The notes beneath the pieces were generated by a model. That model worked only from the letters and a program-made list of their open reading frames with translations, ran no database searches and had not been told where the DNA came from. Position numbers and translations under genes: made by a program. DNA of 64,000 nucleotides from UBA12567 sp964598425. Its GTDB lineage: Bacteria; Planctomycetota; Phycisphaerae; Phycisphaerales; SM1A02. Shown here piece by piece: positions 52,721-61,952 of this stretch (positions within the stretch are counted from its first letter, which is position 1; every line of letters begins with the position of its first letter). The stretch is taken from NCBI GenBank assembly GCA_964598425.1, contig CAZRBV010000010.1, positions 1-64,000 of the forward strand. Direction: 5' to 3'.

Positions 52721-55462
52721 GTGGTTCATCACAGCACAGTCGGAGTGGCACTTGGAATCGTTTGTGCCACCGTCGTTTCCGGGCTGGCAATGGCCAAGGA
52801 CGATGCGTTTGTCAGCACCACCATGCTGGAGGACACAGACGCGAATCGCCGCATTGAGTTTCGGATCGAACCGCCCGTCAAGTCGACGGTTCGAATCGAC
52901 AACGAAGCGTGGTCGATCTACCGGCTCGGAGGCGAGAGCATTGCGGTGGAGGCTGGCGAGCCAGCCCTGCCGGACGTGCGTCGAAGTGTGCTGATCGGTC
53001 CGACCGACGATGTCGAGGCCCGGCTGGTCGAGGGGTCGTACTACGACATTCAAGGCGTTCAGATCGCGCCGAGCAGGGGCCTGATCAGCCGAGCGGTCGA
53101 TCCAGCCAGCGTCCCCTACACCTTTGGCAAGGTGTACGACTCGGCCGGATTCTGGCCTGCCGATCCTGTGTCGATTGATGATCCCCACATCATGCGAAAT
53201 ACGCGAGGCGCCGTGTTGAAGGTTCGCCCGCTGCAGTGGAACCCTTCCACTCATACGCTGCGAGTCTGGACCGACATGATTGTCGATGTTCAGACCGTTG
53301 GTGTGGCGACTGAGAATGTATTGACGGGTCGCGCATTGAACACTCACAGCGACAACGCCGCATGGGAAACGCTGTACCAGCGGCACTACATCAACTATCC
53401 GGCCGAGACGCGCTACGACCCACTCGAACTTGGTGGCGGCATGCTCATCATCTGCCACGACCCATGGCTTGCAAATGTGCAGCCACTCGCGGATCACAAG
53501 AACAGCATCGGTGTTAACACCACTGTTGTCGGCGTCTCGACGATCGGAAACAGTCCGTCGAGCATCGAAGCGTACATCGACTCCATGTATGACGATGGTG
53601 ACTTGAGCTATGTGCTGTTGGTCGGCGACGCCCAGCACATCTCTGCCTACACCTCCTATGACAATGGTCTATCCGATCCCATCTACGGCAAGATGACGAA
53701 TGATGATTACCCGGAAGTCTTCCTCGGAAGATTCTCAGCCGAGTCGGCCGCAGATGTGGACACCCAGGTCGAGCGAACGATCGCATACGAAGTGGATGCC
53801 TGGACTCAGAAGCCTGAGTACTTGCGAGCACTCGGAATCGGCTCTGATCAGGGTGACGGGGCGGGCGATGATGGCGAGTCGGATGATGTCCACCTCGGAT
53901 ACATCCTCGATCAGCTTGAAGAATATGGCTACACCCATACCCAAGGCGAGTTCGACCCCAGCGGAAGCATTCCGGATGCAGTGGCCGCCCTCAACGAGGG
54001 AATCGGCACGATCGCGTACTGCGGCCACGGGAGCGAGACCTGCTTCGGCAATGGCGCGCCATTGTGCGTTTCTGACGTCAATGCACTTCAAAACACCGAG
54101 ATGCTCCCCTGGATCGTCTCGGTGGCTTGCGTGAACGGCGCGTTTGCATCAGGCACGTGCTTCGCGGAGTCATGGCTCAGAGCCACCCATAACGGCGCTC
54201 CCACAGGTGCCATCGGCATGTACGCCTCAACCATCAATCAGAGCTGGGCACCGCCGATGTGCGCAGAGGATGAGGTCTACGATTGCTACACCGCCGAGGA
54301 ATACACCACGCTGGGCGTGCTGTTCATGGCGGGATCCTGCCAGATGATGGATGAGTACGGCAGTGGGGGCGTTGACATGTACAACACGTGGCACTGCTTC
54401 GGTGACCCATCTGTCGTCGTTGTCGGTACAGCGGCGCCTCCCACCGGGATGCGCGTGGCAGGCAGCGGATTCGCTGCCGAAGGACCCAACGGCGGTCCGT
54501 TTGCGCCCAGCAGTTGCGAGTTCGTGCTGGCGAATCATGACGAGTCAGCGATTTCGTTTGCTGTGAGCGGCGGCGCATCGTGGATGGACTTCTCTCCGTC
54601 GAGCGGCTCCATTCCAGTCGGCGGCGAAGTCATTGTGTCTGCAAGCTTGAATGCCAACGCAAACAATCTGCCTAATGGCATGCACAATGCAACCCTTTCA
54701 TTCGTCAATCAGACGAACCACGATGGCGATGTCGACAAGGGATTCTCAATCAACGTGGGCATTCCAGTCCCCGTACTTGAGTGGAACTTTGACTCAGATC
54801 CAGGCTGGTCAACTGAAGGTGAATGGGCCTTTGGTCAGCCGACCGGGCACGGCGGCGACAACTATGGCAATGCCGATCCGAATTCGGGCGCAACGGGCAG
54901 TCATGTCTACGGTGTGAATCTGAATGGCGATTACAGCCTCAATGTCGGATCGATGAACCTCACGTCCAACGCGATAGATTGCAGCGACTACTCCGACACA
55001 AGCGTGTCGTTCCAGCGATGGCTCAACTGCGACTATCAGAGCTACGTCATTGATACGTTTGAAGTCTCCAACGACGGCGCCAACTGGAACTCGCTCTGGG
55101 GCAACTCGAGCAGTGGCGAAACCGCCGACAGTTCGTGGTCGACCCAGGAGTACGACATTTCCGCCATCGCAGATGGCGAGTCGACGGTCTATCTCCGATG
55201 GACTCACGCAGTCAACGACTTTGCGTGGGCATACAGCGGCTGGAACATCGACGATGTTGTCATCAGTGCGATTGACGCAGGCGGCGAGCCGTGCTTCGGC
55301 GACGTCGATGGCTCTGGCTCGGTCGGCACCGACGACCTGCTGACGGTCATCGGCGAGTTCGGCTGCACCAGCGGCTGCGGAGGCGGCGACATCAATGGCG
55401 ACGGCGTGGTCGACGCCAACGACATCCTCGGAGTCGTCGGCGCCTGGGGCAGTTGCCTCTGA
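52721..55462 (+). CDS. secreted gingipain-type (C25) cysteine protease with dockerin-type anchor
   Basis: A 913-residue exoprotease with a signal peptide ending near SGLAMA and a pro-region. The C25 catalytic domain has GGMLIICHDPWLANV, LSYVLLVGDAQHI, the catalytic His436 in YCGHGSE and Cys470 in SVACVNGAF. Beta-sandwich modules follow, then a double dockerin-like tail (GDVDGSGSVGTDDLLTVIG and GDINGDGVVDANDILGVVG) ending GSCL. The GTG start at 52721 has AAGGAGAG 6 bases upstream. It is divergent from the beta-helix gene at 52478. Type IX secretion, the usual route for gingipains, is not indicated; here the anchor is of the dockerin kind. Confidence 0.93.
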   Translation: MVHHSTVGVALGIVCATVVSGLAMAKDDAFVSTTMLEDTDANRRIEFRIEPPVKSTVRIDNEAWSIYRLGGESIAVEAGEPALPDVRRSVLIGPTDDVEARLVEGSYYDIQGVQIAPSRGLISRAVDPASVPYTFGKVYDSAGFWPADPVSIDDPHIMRNTRGAVLKVRPLQWNPSTHTLRVWTDMIVDVQTVGVATENVLTGRALNTHSDNAAWETLYQRHYINYPAETRYDPLELGGGMLIICHDPWLANVQPLADHKNSIGVNTTVVGVSTIGNSPSSIEAYIDSMYDDGDLSYVLLVGDAQHISAYTSYDNGLSDPIYGKMTNDDYPEVFLGRFSAESAADVDTQVERTIAYEVDAWTQKPEYLRALGIGSDQGDGAGDDGESDDVHLGYILDQLEEYGYTHTQGEFDPSGSIPDAVAALNEGIGTIAYCGHGSETCFGNGAPLCVSDVNALQNTEMLPWIVSVACVNGAFASGTCFAESWLRATHNGAPTGAIGMYASTINQSWAPPMCAEDEVYDCYTAEEYTTLGVLFMAGSCQMMDEYGSGGVDMYNTWHCFGDPSVVVVGTAAPPTGMRVAGSGFAAEGPNGGPFAPSSCEFVLANHDESAISFAVSGGASWMDFSPSSGSIPVGGEVIVSASLNANANNLPNGMHNATLSFVNQTNHDGDVDKGFSINVGIPVPVLEWNFDSDPGWSTEGEWAFGQPTGHGGDNYGNADPNSGATGSHVYGVNLNGDYSLNVGSMNLTSNAIDCSDYSDTSVSFQRWLNCDYQSYVIDTFEVSNDGANWNSLWGNSSSGETADSSWSTQEYDISAIADGESTVYLRWTHAVNDFAWAYSGWNIDDVVISAIDAGGEPCFGDVDGSGSVGTDDLLTVIGEFGCTSGCGGGDINGDGVVDANDILGVVGAWGSCL

Positions 55463-55493
55463 TTCGACTCCGCATTTCAATGTGTGCTCAAAC

Positions 55494-55525
55494 CCGCCCC
55501 CCTTCTCAATTGAGAAGGGGGGCGG
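55494..55525 (+). terminator. hairpin terminator after the C25 protease gene
   Basis: A perfect 16-base inverted repeat CCGCCCCCCTTCTCAA with its complement, centred on AATT, 32 bases after the stop codon. Confidence 0.7.
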
Positions 55526-55675
55526 TTCATTCGTTGGCAAGGCTCTGCGCGGCCCTGGCCGACAGAAGAGTTTGCCTGCATTTACGGGATTACCGTTCCC
55601 CACTCGCCTCGGCGTCCGCATGAGGACGTAGTGGCCCGCCAATGGGGGCGTAGTCGAGCGTGGGGAGTGAGTTTC

Positions 55676-57682
55676 ATGTCATGGTTATGCATTGTGTGTC
55701 TGGCCGCAGTGAGTGCCAGCGAGTCTCCTGTCGCCGCTGCGGCCTGGCAGGATGGATTGCTCTATGCCGAGTTCGAGGAGGGAGTCCCTGTCAACGAGGT
55801 CATGGAGCTCATCGTGAGCCCGCAGACTCACTTGGCAGGAGGCGAGTTGGTAGGCGCGCGTTGGCGACAACGTGCAGCCGATATCTCGGACGCGAGGTGG
55901 GATGAGATGATGCAGAGAACGCGGAGCCAATTCCGGCACAGTGCAAGCAACGCGCGGCAGTCAGTGCTGATCAGGCCAACCTGTTCGAGAACAGTCGAGG
56001 CCGCCGTAGACGCGCTACGCCGCTGCGGTCTCGTCCGACGGGCGAGCCGATTTCCGCAGATCTTCTTTCCGTCGCATGTTCCTGGTTACCAGAACCTTCA
56101 GACGTATGAAAACCAGCGGTTGACCGGCGGGGTTGGAGCTGAGAAGGTCTGGGCTGAACTCTCGGTCTATGGGCATGGGGTGGCTGTGTGTGACATTGAG
56201 GGCGACTTCAATCAGGATCATTGCGATCTTCCAGAGGTTCAGATCATCGGGCCGGATCCTGACCAGTTCGGGGATGATCCGAATCACGCGACGGCGGTGC
56301 TTGGAGAAGTCGTCTCGCTTGATGATGGCGTCGGTACCACGGGCATTGCGCCGGACGCATCCGCTGCCTTTGCAACCTTGTACAACGACTTTGGTTGGGA
56401 CCTTGGCGAGGCCATCCTCAATGCAACCGATGCGCTGCCGGCTGGCTCCATCCTCATTTTGGAGATTCACATCCCTGGCCCGAACTATCAGAACGACGGG
56501 ACCCAATTCGGACTCGTGCCAGGAGAGTGGTACGAGCCATGGTTTGACGACATCCAGACCGCAGTCGCAAACGGCATGGTGGTAGTTGAAGCGGGTGGGA
56601 ACGGCTCGCAGGATCTTGACAGTCAGGACTACCAGCAAGGAAACGGCGGACACTGGCCATTCATGCCTGGCAATGACTCGGGAGCCATCATCGTAGGGGC
56701 AGGTGGTGCGTGGAACAGTTGCTATGGCAGCACATGGCGATCACGCTTGAGCTTCTCCAATTGGGGCTCCCGGGTTGATGTGCAAGGCTGGGGAGAGTGC
56801 GTCGTGACCACCGGGTATGGCTACCTGTGGAACCAGACTGATTGCACCTACACAAATGTGTTTGGTGGCACGTCCTCAGCCTCGCCGATCGTCGCTGGCG
56901 CAGCTGCCCTCGTGCAGTCGTGGGTTCAGGACTATCGCGGCGCCAACCTCAGCAGCGTTGCCATGCGTTCACTGCTCACAGCAACGGGGAATCCGCAGAC
57001 GAATGGTCAGTACCCTGCCTCTCAACACATCGGCCCGCTTCCCGATGCCTACGAGGCTATCCAATCCTATGACGACTTCTTCGTCGTTCAGGTTCCAGAG
57101 GACTACCCAACGATCGCCGACGCCATTGCAGCGTCGGCCGGGGGGGAGCAGATCATCGTCGGTCCGGGGACCTACGTGGGGCCACTGGACTTTGATGGCC
57201 GCACGCTGACTCTGACCTCAACGGAAGGGCCTGAGGCCACGACCATCGATGCAGCGCAGCAGGGAACCACAGTGACACTGATGTCACATGAGTCTCCGAC
57301 GATCGACGGGTTCACCGTGACCGGGGGGCACGCCGTGCTCGGGTCAGCGTTCCGAATCAACGGCAACCCGGCAATCAAGAACTGCATCATTCGTGACAAT
57401 ATTGCGACTACGAACTACTGCATTCTGTCATCCGGAGATCCAGTGATATCCAATACGATGTTCTGCCAGAACACGCCAAACAATGTGGCTGTTTCGTGGG
57501 TTGACGGAGGGGGCAACTCCTTTGAGGACGTCTGCCCCGGCAATGAGCCGTGTGACGGCGATGTGACAGGCGATGGGATTGTCGACGTCAATGACATTCT
57601 TCAGGCTGTATCCGGATTCGGAACCGAATACGGCGTTGATGACATCCTCCTCATCCTCAAGAACTTCGGGGCTCCCTGCTGA
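55676..57682 (+). CDS. atypical secreted S8 protease with beta-helix and dockerin-type tail
   Basis: A 668-residue protein with a signal peptide (MSWLCIVCLAAVSASESPVA). A subtilase-like domain carries D173 in CDIEGDF, H204 in DPNHATAVLGEV and S400 in GGTSSASPIVAG. The DTG and HGTH motifs are altered, so activity is probable rather than certain. From about residue 480 there is a short beta-helix (VPEDYPTIADAIAASAGGEQ to PAIKNCIIRDN), then the linker SWVDGGGNSFEDVCP. The tail is GDVTGDGIVDVNDILQAVSG and GVDDILLILKNFG, ending APC. GGGGAG stands 9 bases before the ATG. The C-terminal 200 residues closely match those of the thioredoxin-fold protein at 59477. Confidence 0.88.
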   Translation: MSWLCIVCLAAVSASESPVAAAAWQDGLLYAEFEEGVPVNEVMELIVSPQTHLAGGELVGARWRQRAADISDARWDEMMQRTRSQFRHSASNARQSVLIRPTCSRTVEAAVDALRRCGLVRRASRFPQIFFPSHVPGYQNLQTYENQRLTGGVGAEKVWAELSVYGHGVAVCDIEGDFNQDHCDLPEVQIIGPDPDQFGDDPNHATAVLGEVVSLDDGVGTTGIAPDASAAFATLYNDFGWDLGEAILNATDALPAGSILILEIHIPGPNYQNDGTQFGLVPGEWYEPWFDDIQTAVANGMVVVEAGGNGSQDLDSQDYQQGNGGHWPFMPGNDSGAIIVGAGGAWNSCYGSTWRSRLSFSNWGSRVDVQGWGECVVTTGYGYLWNQTDCTYTNVFGGTSSASPIVAGAAALVQSWVQDYRGANLSSVAMRSLLTATGNPQTNGQYPASQHIGPLPDAYEAIQSYDDFFVVQVPEDYPTIADAIAASAGGEQIIVGPGTYVGPLDFDGRTLTLTSTEGPEATTIDAAQQGTTVTLMSHESPTIDGFTVTGGHAVLGSAFRINGNPAIKNCIIRDNIATTNYCILSSGDPVISNTMFCQNTPNNVAVSWVDGGGNSFEDVCPGNEPCDGDVTGDGIVDVNDILQAVSGFGTEYGVDDILLILKNFGAPC

Positions 57683-57751
57683 CCTGATCAGCCGATCTTG
57701 GCTGCGGGGAGCTCTCGCAGTCTGAATCCGCCACGCGGGGAGCTGTCCTCA

Positions 57752-58462
57752 ATGTCCGTGGAGTCGAATGTGGCGACCAATTCACCACTATGGCGACCAA
57801 TTCACCCAGTTGTTGTCGATGTCCCCTGTGGCGCAGGTGCCTTCCTGCTGCGGCTCAAGGACAACGGGTTTGAGCATGCCATCGGACTTGACATTCAGAA
57901 CGAGATGGCATTTGAGCATCAGGGGTTTCTGCAAGGCGACATGACCGAGACTCTTCCACTCGAGAAGGAGAGTGTGGATGCCTGTGTCTGCATCGACGGC
58001 ATTGAGCACATCGCACGGCAGCAGGACTTCGTGAGGGAAGTGGCGAGGGTACTTCGGCCAGGCGGGGAGTTCATCATCTCGACGCCAAACATCAGCGCGA
58101 TCAGATCCCGCTGGAAGTGGCTGCTGACGGGACACCATCACAAGTGCAGCTCGCCGCTCGACGAGCGGCACCCGTGCCCCTCCCACCACATCGGAATGAT
58201 CTCCTTCCCCGAGCTGCGATATCTTCTCCACACCAACGGATTCAGGATCGAGGCGATCCGCACCAATCGAATCAAGGCGGCAGCGTGGCTTACGGCCCCC
58301 CTGATACCGCTTGCGATGTTGGCAACCTGGCTGGTCTATCGATCCAGAGGCCCGAAGGAAGGTACTTCTCAGATTTGCCGAGAGGTTCAGACGGCGATGT
58401 CTGGTCGTTCACTGCTTCTTGGAGAGACCATGATCGTTCGGGCGGTTCAAGTTGGGGGTTAG
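57752..58462 (+). CDS. class I SAM-dependent methyltransferase, possibly N-truncated
   Basis: A 236-residue methyltransferase-11 type protein. Motif I is VVVDVPCGAGAFLLRL, then GLDIQNEMAF, the acidic region ACVCIDGIEHI and VARVLRPGGEFIISTPN. A hydrophobic C-terminal segment (LTAPLIPLAMLATWLV) may anchor it. Motif I lies only ~20 residues from the ATG, and the sequence before it contains a 16-base direct repeat, so the N-terminus may have been rebuilt or lost. GGGGAG lies 10 bases upstream of the ATG at 57752. The substrate is unknown; similar proteins modify sugars or lipids. Its stop overlaps the convergent gene by four bases. Confidence 0.8.
   Translation: MSVESNVATNSPLWRPIHPVVVDVPCGAGAFLLRLKDNGFEHAIGLDIQNEMAFEHQGFLQGDMTETLPLEKESVDACVCIDGIEHIARQQDFVREVARVLRPGGEFIISTPNISAIRSRWKWLLTGHHHKCSSPLDERHPCPSHHIGMISFPELRYLLHTNGFRIEAIRTNRIKAAAWLTAPLIPLAMLATWLVYRSRGPKEGTSQICREVQTAMSGRSLLLGETMIVRAVQVGG
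57771..57806. repeat. 16-base direct repeat in the 5' end of the methyltransferase gene
   Basis: TGGCGACCAATTCACC occurs at 57771-57786 and 57791-57806, a 20-base period that is not a multiple of three, so the same sequence is read in two frames. Confidence 0.85.
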
Positions 58463-58923
58463 GCCTCTGTGAGAGGATCAACAATTGGTCTCGCTGGGAG
58501 CGGTGGGGGTTCCGATGCGACGCGTACGAGCCCGTCGTACTTTCGCCAGCCCCACTGGCAGCATGCATGCGAGTACAGAACGCCGCACTCCGGGCACTGA
58601 CCTGTTGGCTTGCCAACAGGCACAGGGTGCCCACACTCAAGGCACAACAGGAAGTCGTGACGGCGTGCAAGTCGGCGCCATCGCCGCCGATGTATGACGA
58701 GGCAGATGTTGGCCGCAACCACAAGAGCAAGGCCGATGGCAGCTCCATACGCGAGCTGAATATCGAACAGAATCTCCAGCCCAAATGCAATGCCGAAGAG
58801 CGCCACCATTGGCGCCGCCCCAACGAGGGCTGCAGATGCGACCGTCTTCCACTTGGATCCCCCGCCAACCCTCGCGACAAACGGAACATGCTTCAGGGTG
58901 ATCTTCTCCTGGGCAGTGGGCAC
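58459..58923 (-). CDS. small membrane protein with C-terminal zinc ribbon
   Basis: A 154-residue protein with two hydrophobic segments (ALVGAAPMVALFGIAFGL and AAIGLALVVAANICLVI). A zinc-ribbon follows: CLECGHPVPVG and CPECGVLY, each a CxxC knuckle, with further CC before the tail. The GTG at 58923 is chosen because AAGGAG stands 6 bases upstream; a TTG 12 codons earlier lacks a ribosome site. No named family is recognised; planctomycetes carry many such membrane/zinc-ribbon proteins. Confidence 0.75.
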   Translation of the reverse strand: MPTAQEKITLKHVPFVARVGGGSKWKTVASAALVGAAPMVALFGIAFGLEILFDIQLAYGAAIGLALVVAANICLVIHRRRWRRLARRHDFLLCLECGHPVPVGKPTGQCPECGVLYSHACCQWGWRKYDGLVRVASEPPPLPARPIVDPLTEA

Positions 58924-59423
58924 CGAAGTCTCCTTGGTGTCAGCGCGAGTGGGCGTCAATGATAGGCCGCAGTCATGATCTCTTCCGCAGCAGGCAGTCC
59001 AAGGTCAATTGGACGGCGCACCAGCAGTGGCGAGCACCGTTTCAGCATCGGCTCTTCAGCCTCAAGCACGTCGAGGGCACTGATCTGCGTTCTGCAAGCG
59101 GATGGATCAGGACGGTCTTGCAGGGCGGCCCCGCGATTGCCGGTGAGAGCGAGGGTGTTGCCCCGTGCTGCATTGCGCTTGCTTCACAAGGAACGGACGA
59201 CGCCGCCGGGCTTCTGATGACTCACGCCCCCCCCGGTGTTGTGAGTTTGCCCGTTGGTATCACCTCGTGCGAACCTATGACGGAGCGGCGATGCAAAGAT
59301 GCAAACGTGAGTCGAAGGCCTGATCGTTCTGGTTGCCCCGTCCGAGTACGACGCTCCCGCAAACCCGCGCAGGGAGGGGCTGCGGAGCTGGCCACAGCCG
59401 GTTGTACTGGGTGAAGCAAGAAA
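58924..59423. other. 500-base region without a confident gene
   Basis: No complete gene is evident. On the minus strand a stretch ending at the TGA near 58961 reads protein-like (for example LEAEEPMLKRCSPLLVRRP and LGLPAAEEIM), but it lacks a good start and may be a gene remnant or the end of an unusual small gene preceding the zinc-ribbon gene. The plus-strand frame is Arg- and Pro-rich without a domain. Confidence 0.35.
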
Positions 59424-59453
59424 ACCGCCCCGAACCATGCGATTCGGGGCGGT
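59424..59453 (-). terminator. rho-independent terminator of the thioredoxin-fold gene
   Basis: On the minus strand ACCGCCCCGAA pairs with TTCGGGGCGGT and is followed by TTTCTTGC, 24 bases after the stop. Confidence 0.85.
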
Positions 59454-59476
59454 GCGTAATTGGAGCAAGGTGTTGT

Positions 59477-60823
59477 TCAGCAGGAGTTGCCGAAGTTCTC
59501 AAGAACCTCAAGGATGTCATCTACCCAATAGTCGGTGCCAAATCCAGAAACGGCCTCAAGAATGTCGTTCACATTCACCTCTCCGTCACCGGTGAGATCG
59601 CCATCGCAAGGCTCATCGCCCGGGCAGGTATCCTGGAAATCATTTCCGCCACCATCGGTCCATGTCACCGCCACGTTGTTTGGGCTGTTGCTGCAGAAGA
59701 GCGTGCCCGAGATCACCGGGTTGCCTGAAGACAGGACGCAGTAATTGCTCGTTGCAACATTGTCGCGAATGATGCAGTTGGAGATGGTGGGATTGCCGTT
59801 GATCCGCATGGCAGATCCCAGGGCCGTGTAGCCGTTCTGAATCGTGAAGCCGTCAACTGTGGCAGATTCCTGCGCCATCAAGGTGATAACGGTGCCTTGG
59901 GCGTCACCATCAATGATGGTCTCTTCTGCACCACCCGATGAGACGAGATTGACGGAACGACCGTGAAAATCGAGGACTCCTGTGTAGGTGCCCGGCATCA
60001 CAGTGATGGTGCTGCCGCTTCCTACCGCATCGATGGCTGTCTGAATGGAGGTGTAATCGCCGCCGGGTCCGACCGTGACATCAGCAGGGGGAAGCTCTCC
60101 GTGCTCGTGCCTCGTGGTGTTATGGATCTGGGCAGGGCCGGAGCTGCTGGGCTCCTCGGCGATGCACAGATACGTCACGTCCTCAGGAGCAGCAAGGCTT
60201 TCTCCTGTGAGCGTAAAGGTGTGGTCAAAGACGTGCGAGTCGCCCGGCTGAACAGTGACCTCGAAGGAGGTCATGGCCTTCCGGACGGTGTTGTACTGAA
60301 CTTCGTTCGCTTCGGGAAACCCGGGGTCATCAAAGCACTGCAGGAGCTGGATCCGCATGCTGTGGGCAGCAGCTCCCGCATCCACGCTGACCTCGCAGGT
60401 CAGCTGGTACTGGCTTGCAGAAAGCTCATCGCCCTGCATCGAGATGGAGACCGAGGTCGGCCGGGAGAGACAAGAGTTGAGCCGATTGTTCAAGTCATTG
60501 TAATTCGCAGCCACCGAGCCGCTCGAGCCAACCTTCTGGTTCCAGCCATCCAGCTGCACGGTCGGATATCCGCCGACGTTGTAGAAGTCTTCGCGATTAT
60601 CGCCCCAGCTCGTGGTGTAACTGTCGGCGCAGTGCACCATCACGCCAATCAGGTCGTTCGGCCGGTCCTCTTGAAGTTGGCCGATCGCCTCCGAGACAGA
60701 CGGGCAATACGTGCACCACGTCGCGGTAAAGTCCTCGACAATGACGACCCGTTGAGCCCCCAGAGCATATGAGCTTGTCGCCAAGGCCGCAGCGCCAGCA
60801 CAGGTAATCAACATGTGGCCCAT
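59477..60823 (-). CDS. secreted thioredoxin-fold protein with beta-helix and dockerin-type tail
   Basis: A 448-residue protein with a signal peptide (MGHMLITCAGAAALATSSYA). A thioredoxin-fold domain follows, with the redox pair C37 and C40 in FTATWCTYCPS, then a beta-rich domain. A short right-handed beta-helix (TSIQTAIDAVGSGSTITVMP to PTISNCIIRDN) leads through the linker TWTDGGGNDFQDTCP to the tail GDLTGDGEVNVNDILEAVSG and WVDDILEVLENFG, ending NSC. The ATG at 60823 has AGGAG 8 bases upstream; a second ATG five codons earlier is possible. The C-terminal ~200 residues are close to those of the protease at 55676, although the N-terminal domains are unrelated. Confidence 0.9.
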   Translation of the reverse strand: MGHMLITCAGAAALATSSYALGAQRVVIVEDFTATWCTYCPSVSEAIGQLQEDRPNDLIGVMVHCADSYTTSWGDNREDFYNVGGYPTVQLDGWNQKVGSSGSVAANYNDLNNRLNSCLSRPTSVSISMQGDELSASQYQLTCEVSVDAGAAAHSMRIQLLQCFDDPGFPEANEVQYNTVRKAMTSFEVTVQPGDSHVFDHTFTLTGESLAAPEDVTYLCIAEEPSSSGPAQIHNTTRHEHGELPPADVTVGPGGDYTSIQTAIDAVGSGSTITVMPGTYTGVLDFHGRSVNLVSSGGAEETIIDGDAQGTVITLMAQESATVDGFTIQNGYTALGSAMRINGNPTISNCIIRDNVATSNYCVLSSGNPVISGTLFCSNSPNNVAVTWTDGGGNDFQDTCPGDEPCDGDLTGDGEVNVNDILEAVSGFGTDYWVDDILEVLENFGNSC

Positions 60824-60872
60824 CGCGTGTCTCCTCATCGTCAGGATTTTGAATATATACCCCACCACCAAA

Positions 60873-60904
60873 AACTCTCTGCCGCCTGCCGGCGGCAGAG
60901 AGTT
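60873..60904 (-). terminator. rho-independent terminator of the prepilin-like gene
   Basis: A perfect 14-base stem AACTCTCTGCCGCC with its complement has a 4-base loop. On the minus strand it is followed by TTTGG, 10 bases after the stop at 60915. Confidence 0.85.
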
Positions 60905-60914
60905 GAGCATTCAA

Positions 60915-61952
60915 TCAACCGGGATGGTCCTCATCCCATGTCAGCATGTCAAGAAAGTCGCCAATGTCGATGCCATAGTTATTGTTCGTCGGATCCTTGG
61001 TTGCCTTTCGGAAATCAAGCGTCTCGAGCGAACCCGCGATCTGCCCGTCGCTGGTGCGGTTGACTTCGTTGTACCTCATGGCGCCAAGGAAACTGTCAGA
61101 ACTGTTGCAGGGGTGGCAGACGCCGCCCTGAGGATTCGCACATTCGAAGCCGAAGAGGCTGTCAAGCAACGCGTCGCCACCAGATGTGTCTTCGGGAATC
61201 AGCGGCGCGATGTGCTTCGGATAGAAGGAGGTTTCGTCGTTGATGTTGCCACCGTTGTAGCAGATCAGGCCGATCCACTCGTGATCACGGCCATAGAAGC
61301 CGTATGCGTCATTGAGTGCGCCGTCCTGGTGCTCGTCGCCGTTCAGCTTGGGGCCGCGGGTGCCGATGATGGCAAAGTCGGGACCACGCATCTTGGATCG
61401 CTCGGTCCACTGATCGTCTACCCGCTTGCCAACCAATGGCATCGAGAAGTACGAGGAGTGCGACTGCTCGCCGGCAAGATCGAAGTCCAGGAACAGGTTG
61501 GTATCCCAGTGGACATCATCGCCATCAGTGGCTGGGTTGGGCATGTAGTTGTCGTACCGGTAATTGTCGTAGACAAAAACGTTCGCTGAGGGATCGGAGG
61601 GCGAAACGAGTTCGCCTGGCGTGAACAGGTTCTGCATCAGGCTCGCCGAGTACACCGCGGCGTTGTGGTTGTAGCCCCATTGCGGCGCCCCTCGCCCGGC
61701 CACTTCACGCTCCTGAGTGCCAACCATGACTTTGTCTCGGTCGATGTGCGAAGGCACAGGGTACGAGCCCTTGTTGCTGCCACTGTAGGCGGTCCAACCA
61801 GAGTGAATCTGCCGGAGCAGGTTCTTGTCTGTCTGCATGCGGGCGTTCTCCTGAGCGCGTGAGAGCGCGGGGAGAAGAATGCCCATGAGGATCGCAATGA
61901 TGGTGATAACCACCAGCAGTTCGATCAGGGTGAAGGCTCGTCGCTTGTTCAT
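60915..61952 (-). CDS. prepilin-type N-terminal methylation protein
   Basis: A 345-residue type II secretion/pilin-like protein. The prepilin cleavage signal is MNKRRAFTLIELLVVITIIA, cut before Phe at an Ala instead of the usual Gly. A membrane helix follows, then a large soluble domain with H-x-G-type segments such as DFAIIGTRGPKLNG and GLICYNGGNINDE. Planctomycetes carry many of these. The start ATG at 61952 gives the classic leader; an ATG four codons earlier (61964) is possible. A prepilin peptidase is not seen in the window. The soluble domain function is unknown. Confidence 0.88.
   Translation of the reverse strand: MNKRRAFTLIELLVVITIIAILMGILLPALSRAQENARMQTDKNLLRQIHSGWTAYSGSNKGSYPVPSHIDRDKVMVGTQEREVAGRGAPQWGYNHNAAVYSASLMQNLFTPGELVSPSDPSANVFVYDNYRYDNYMPNPATDGDDVHWDTNLFLDFDLAGEQSHSSYFSMPLVGKRVDDQWTERSKMRGPDFAIIGTRGPKLNGDEHQDGALNDAYGFYGRDHEWIGLICYNGGNINDETSFYPKHIAPLIPEDTSGGDALLDSLFGFECANPQGGVCHPCNSSDSFLGAMRYNEVNRTSDGQIAGSLETLDFRKATKDPTNNNYGIDIGDFLDMLTWDEDHPG

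Noticed and set aside
58959..59414. Possible 151-residue plus-strand gene
   Set aside because: Arg/Pro-rich frame without domain or ribosome site; the opposite strand has the more protein-like stretch.
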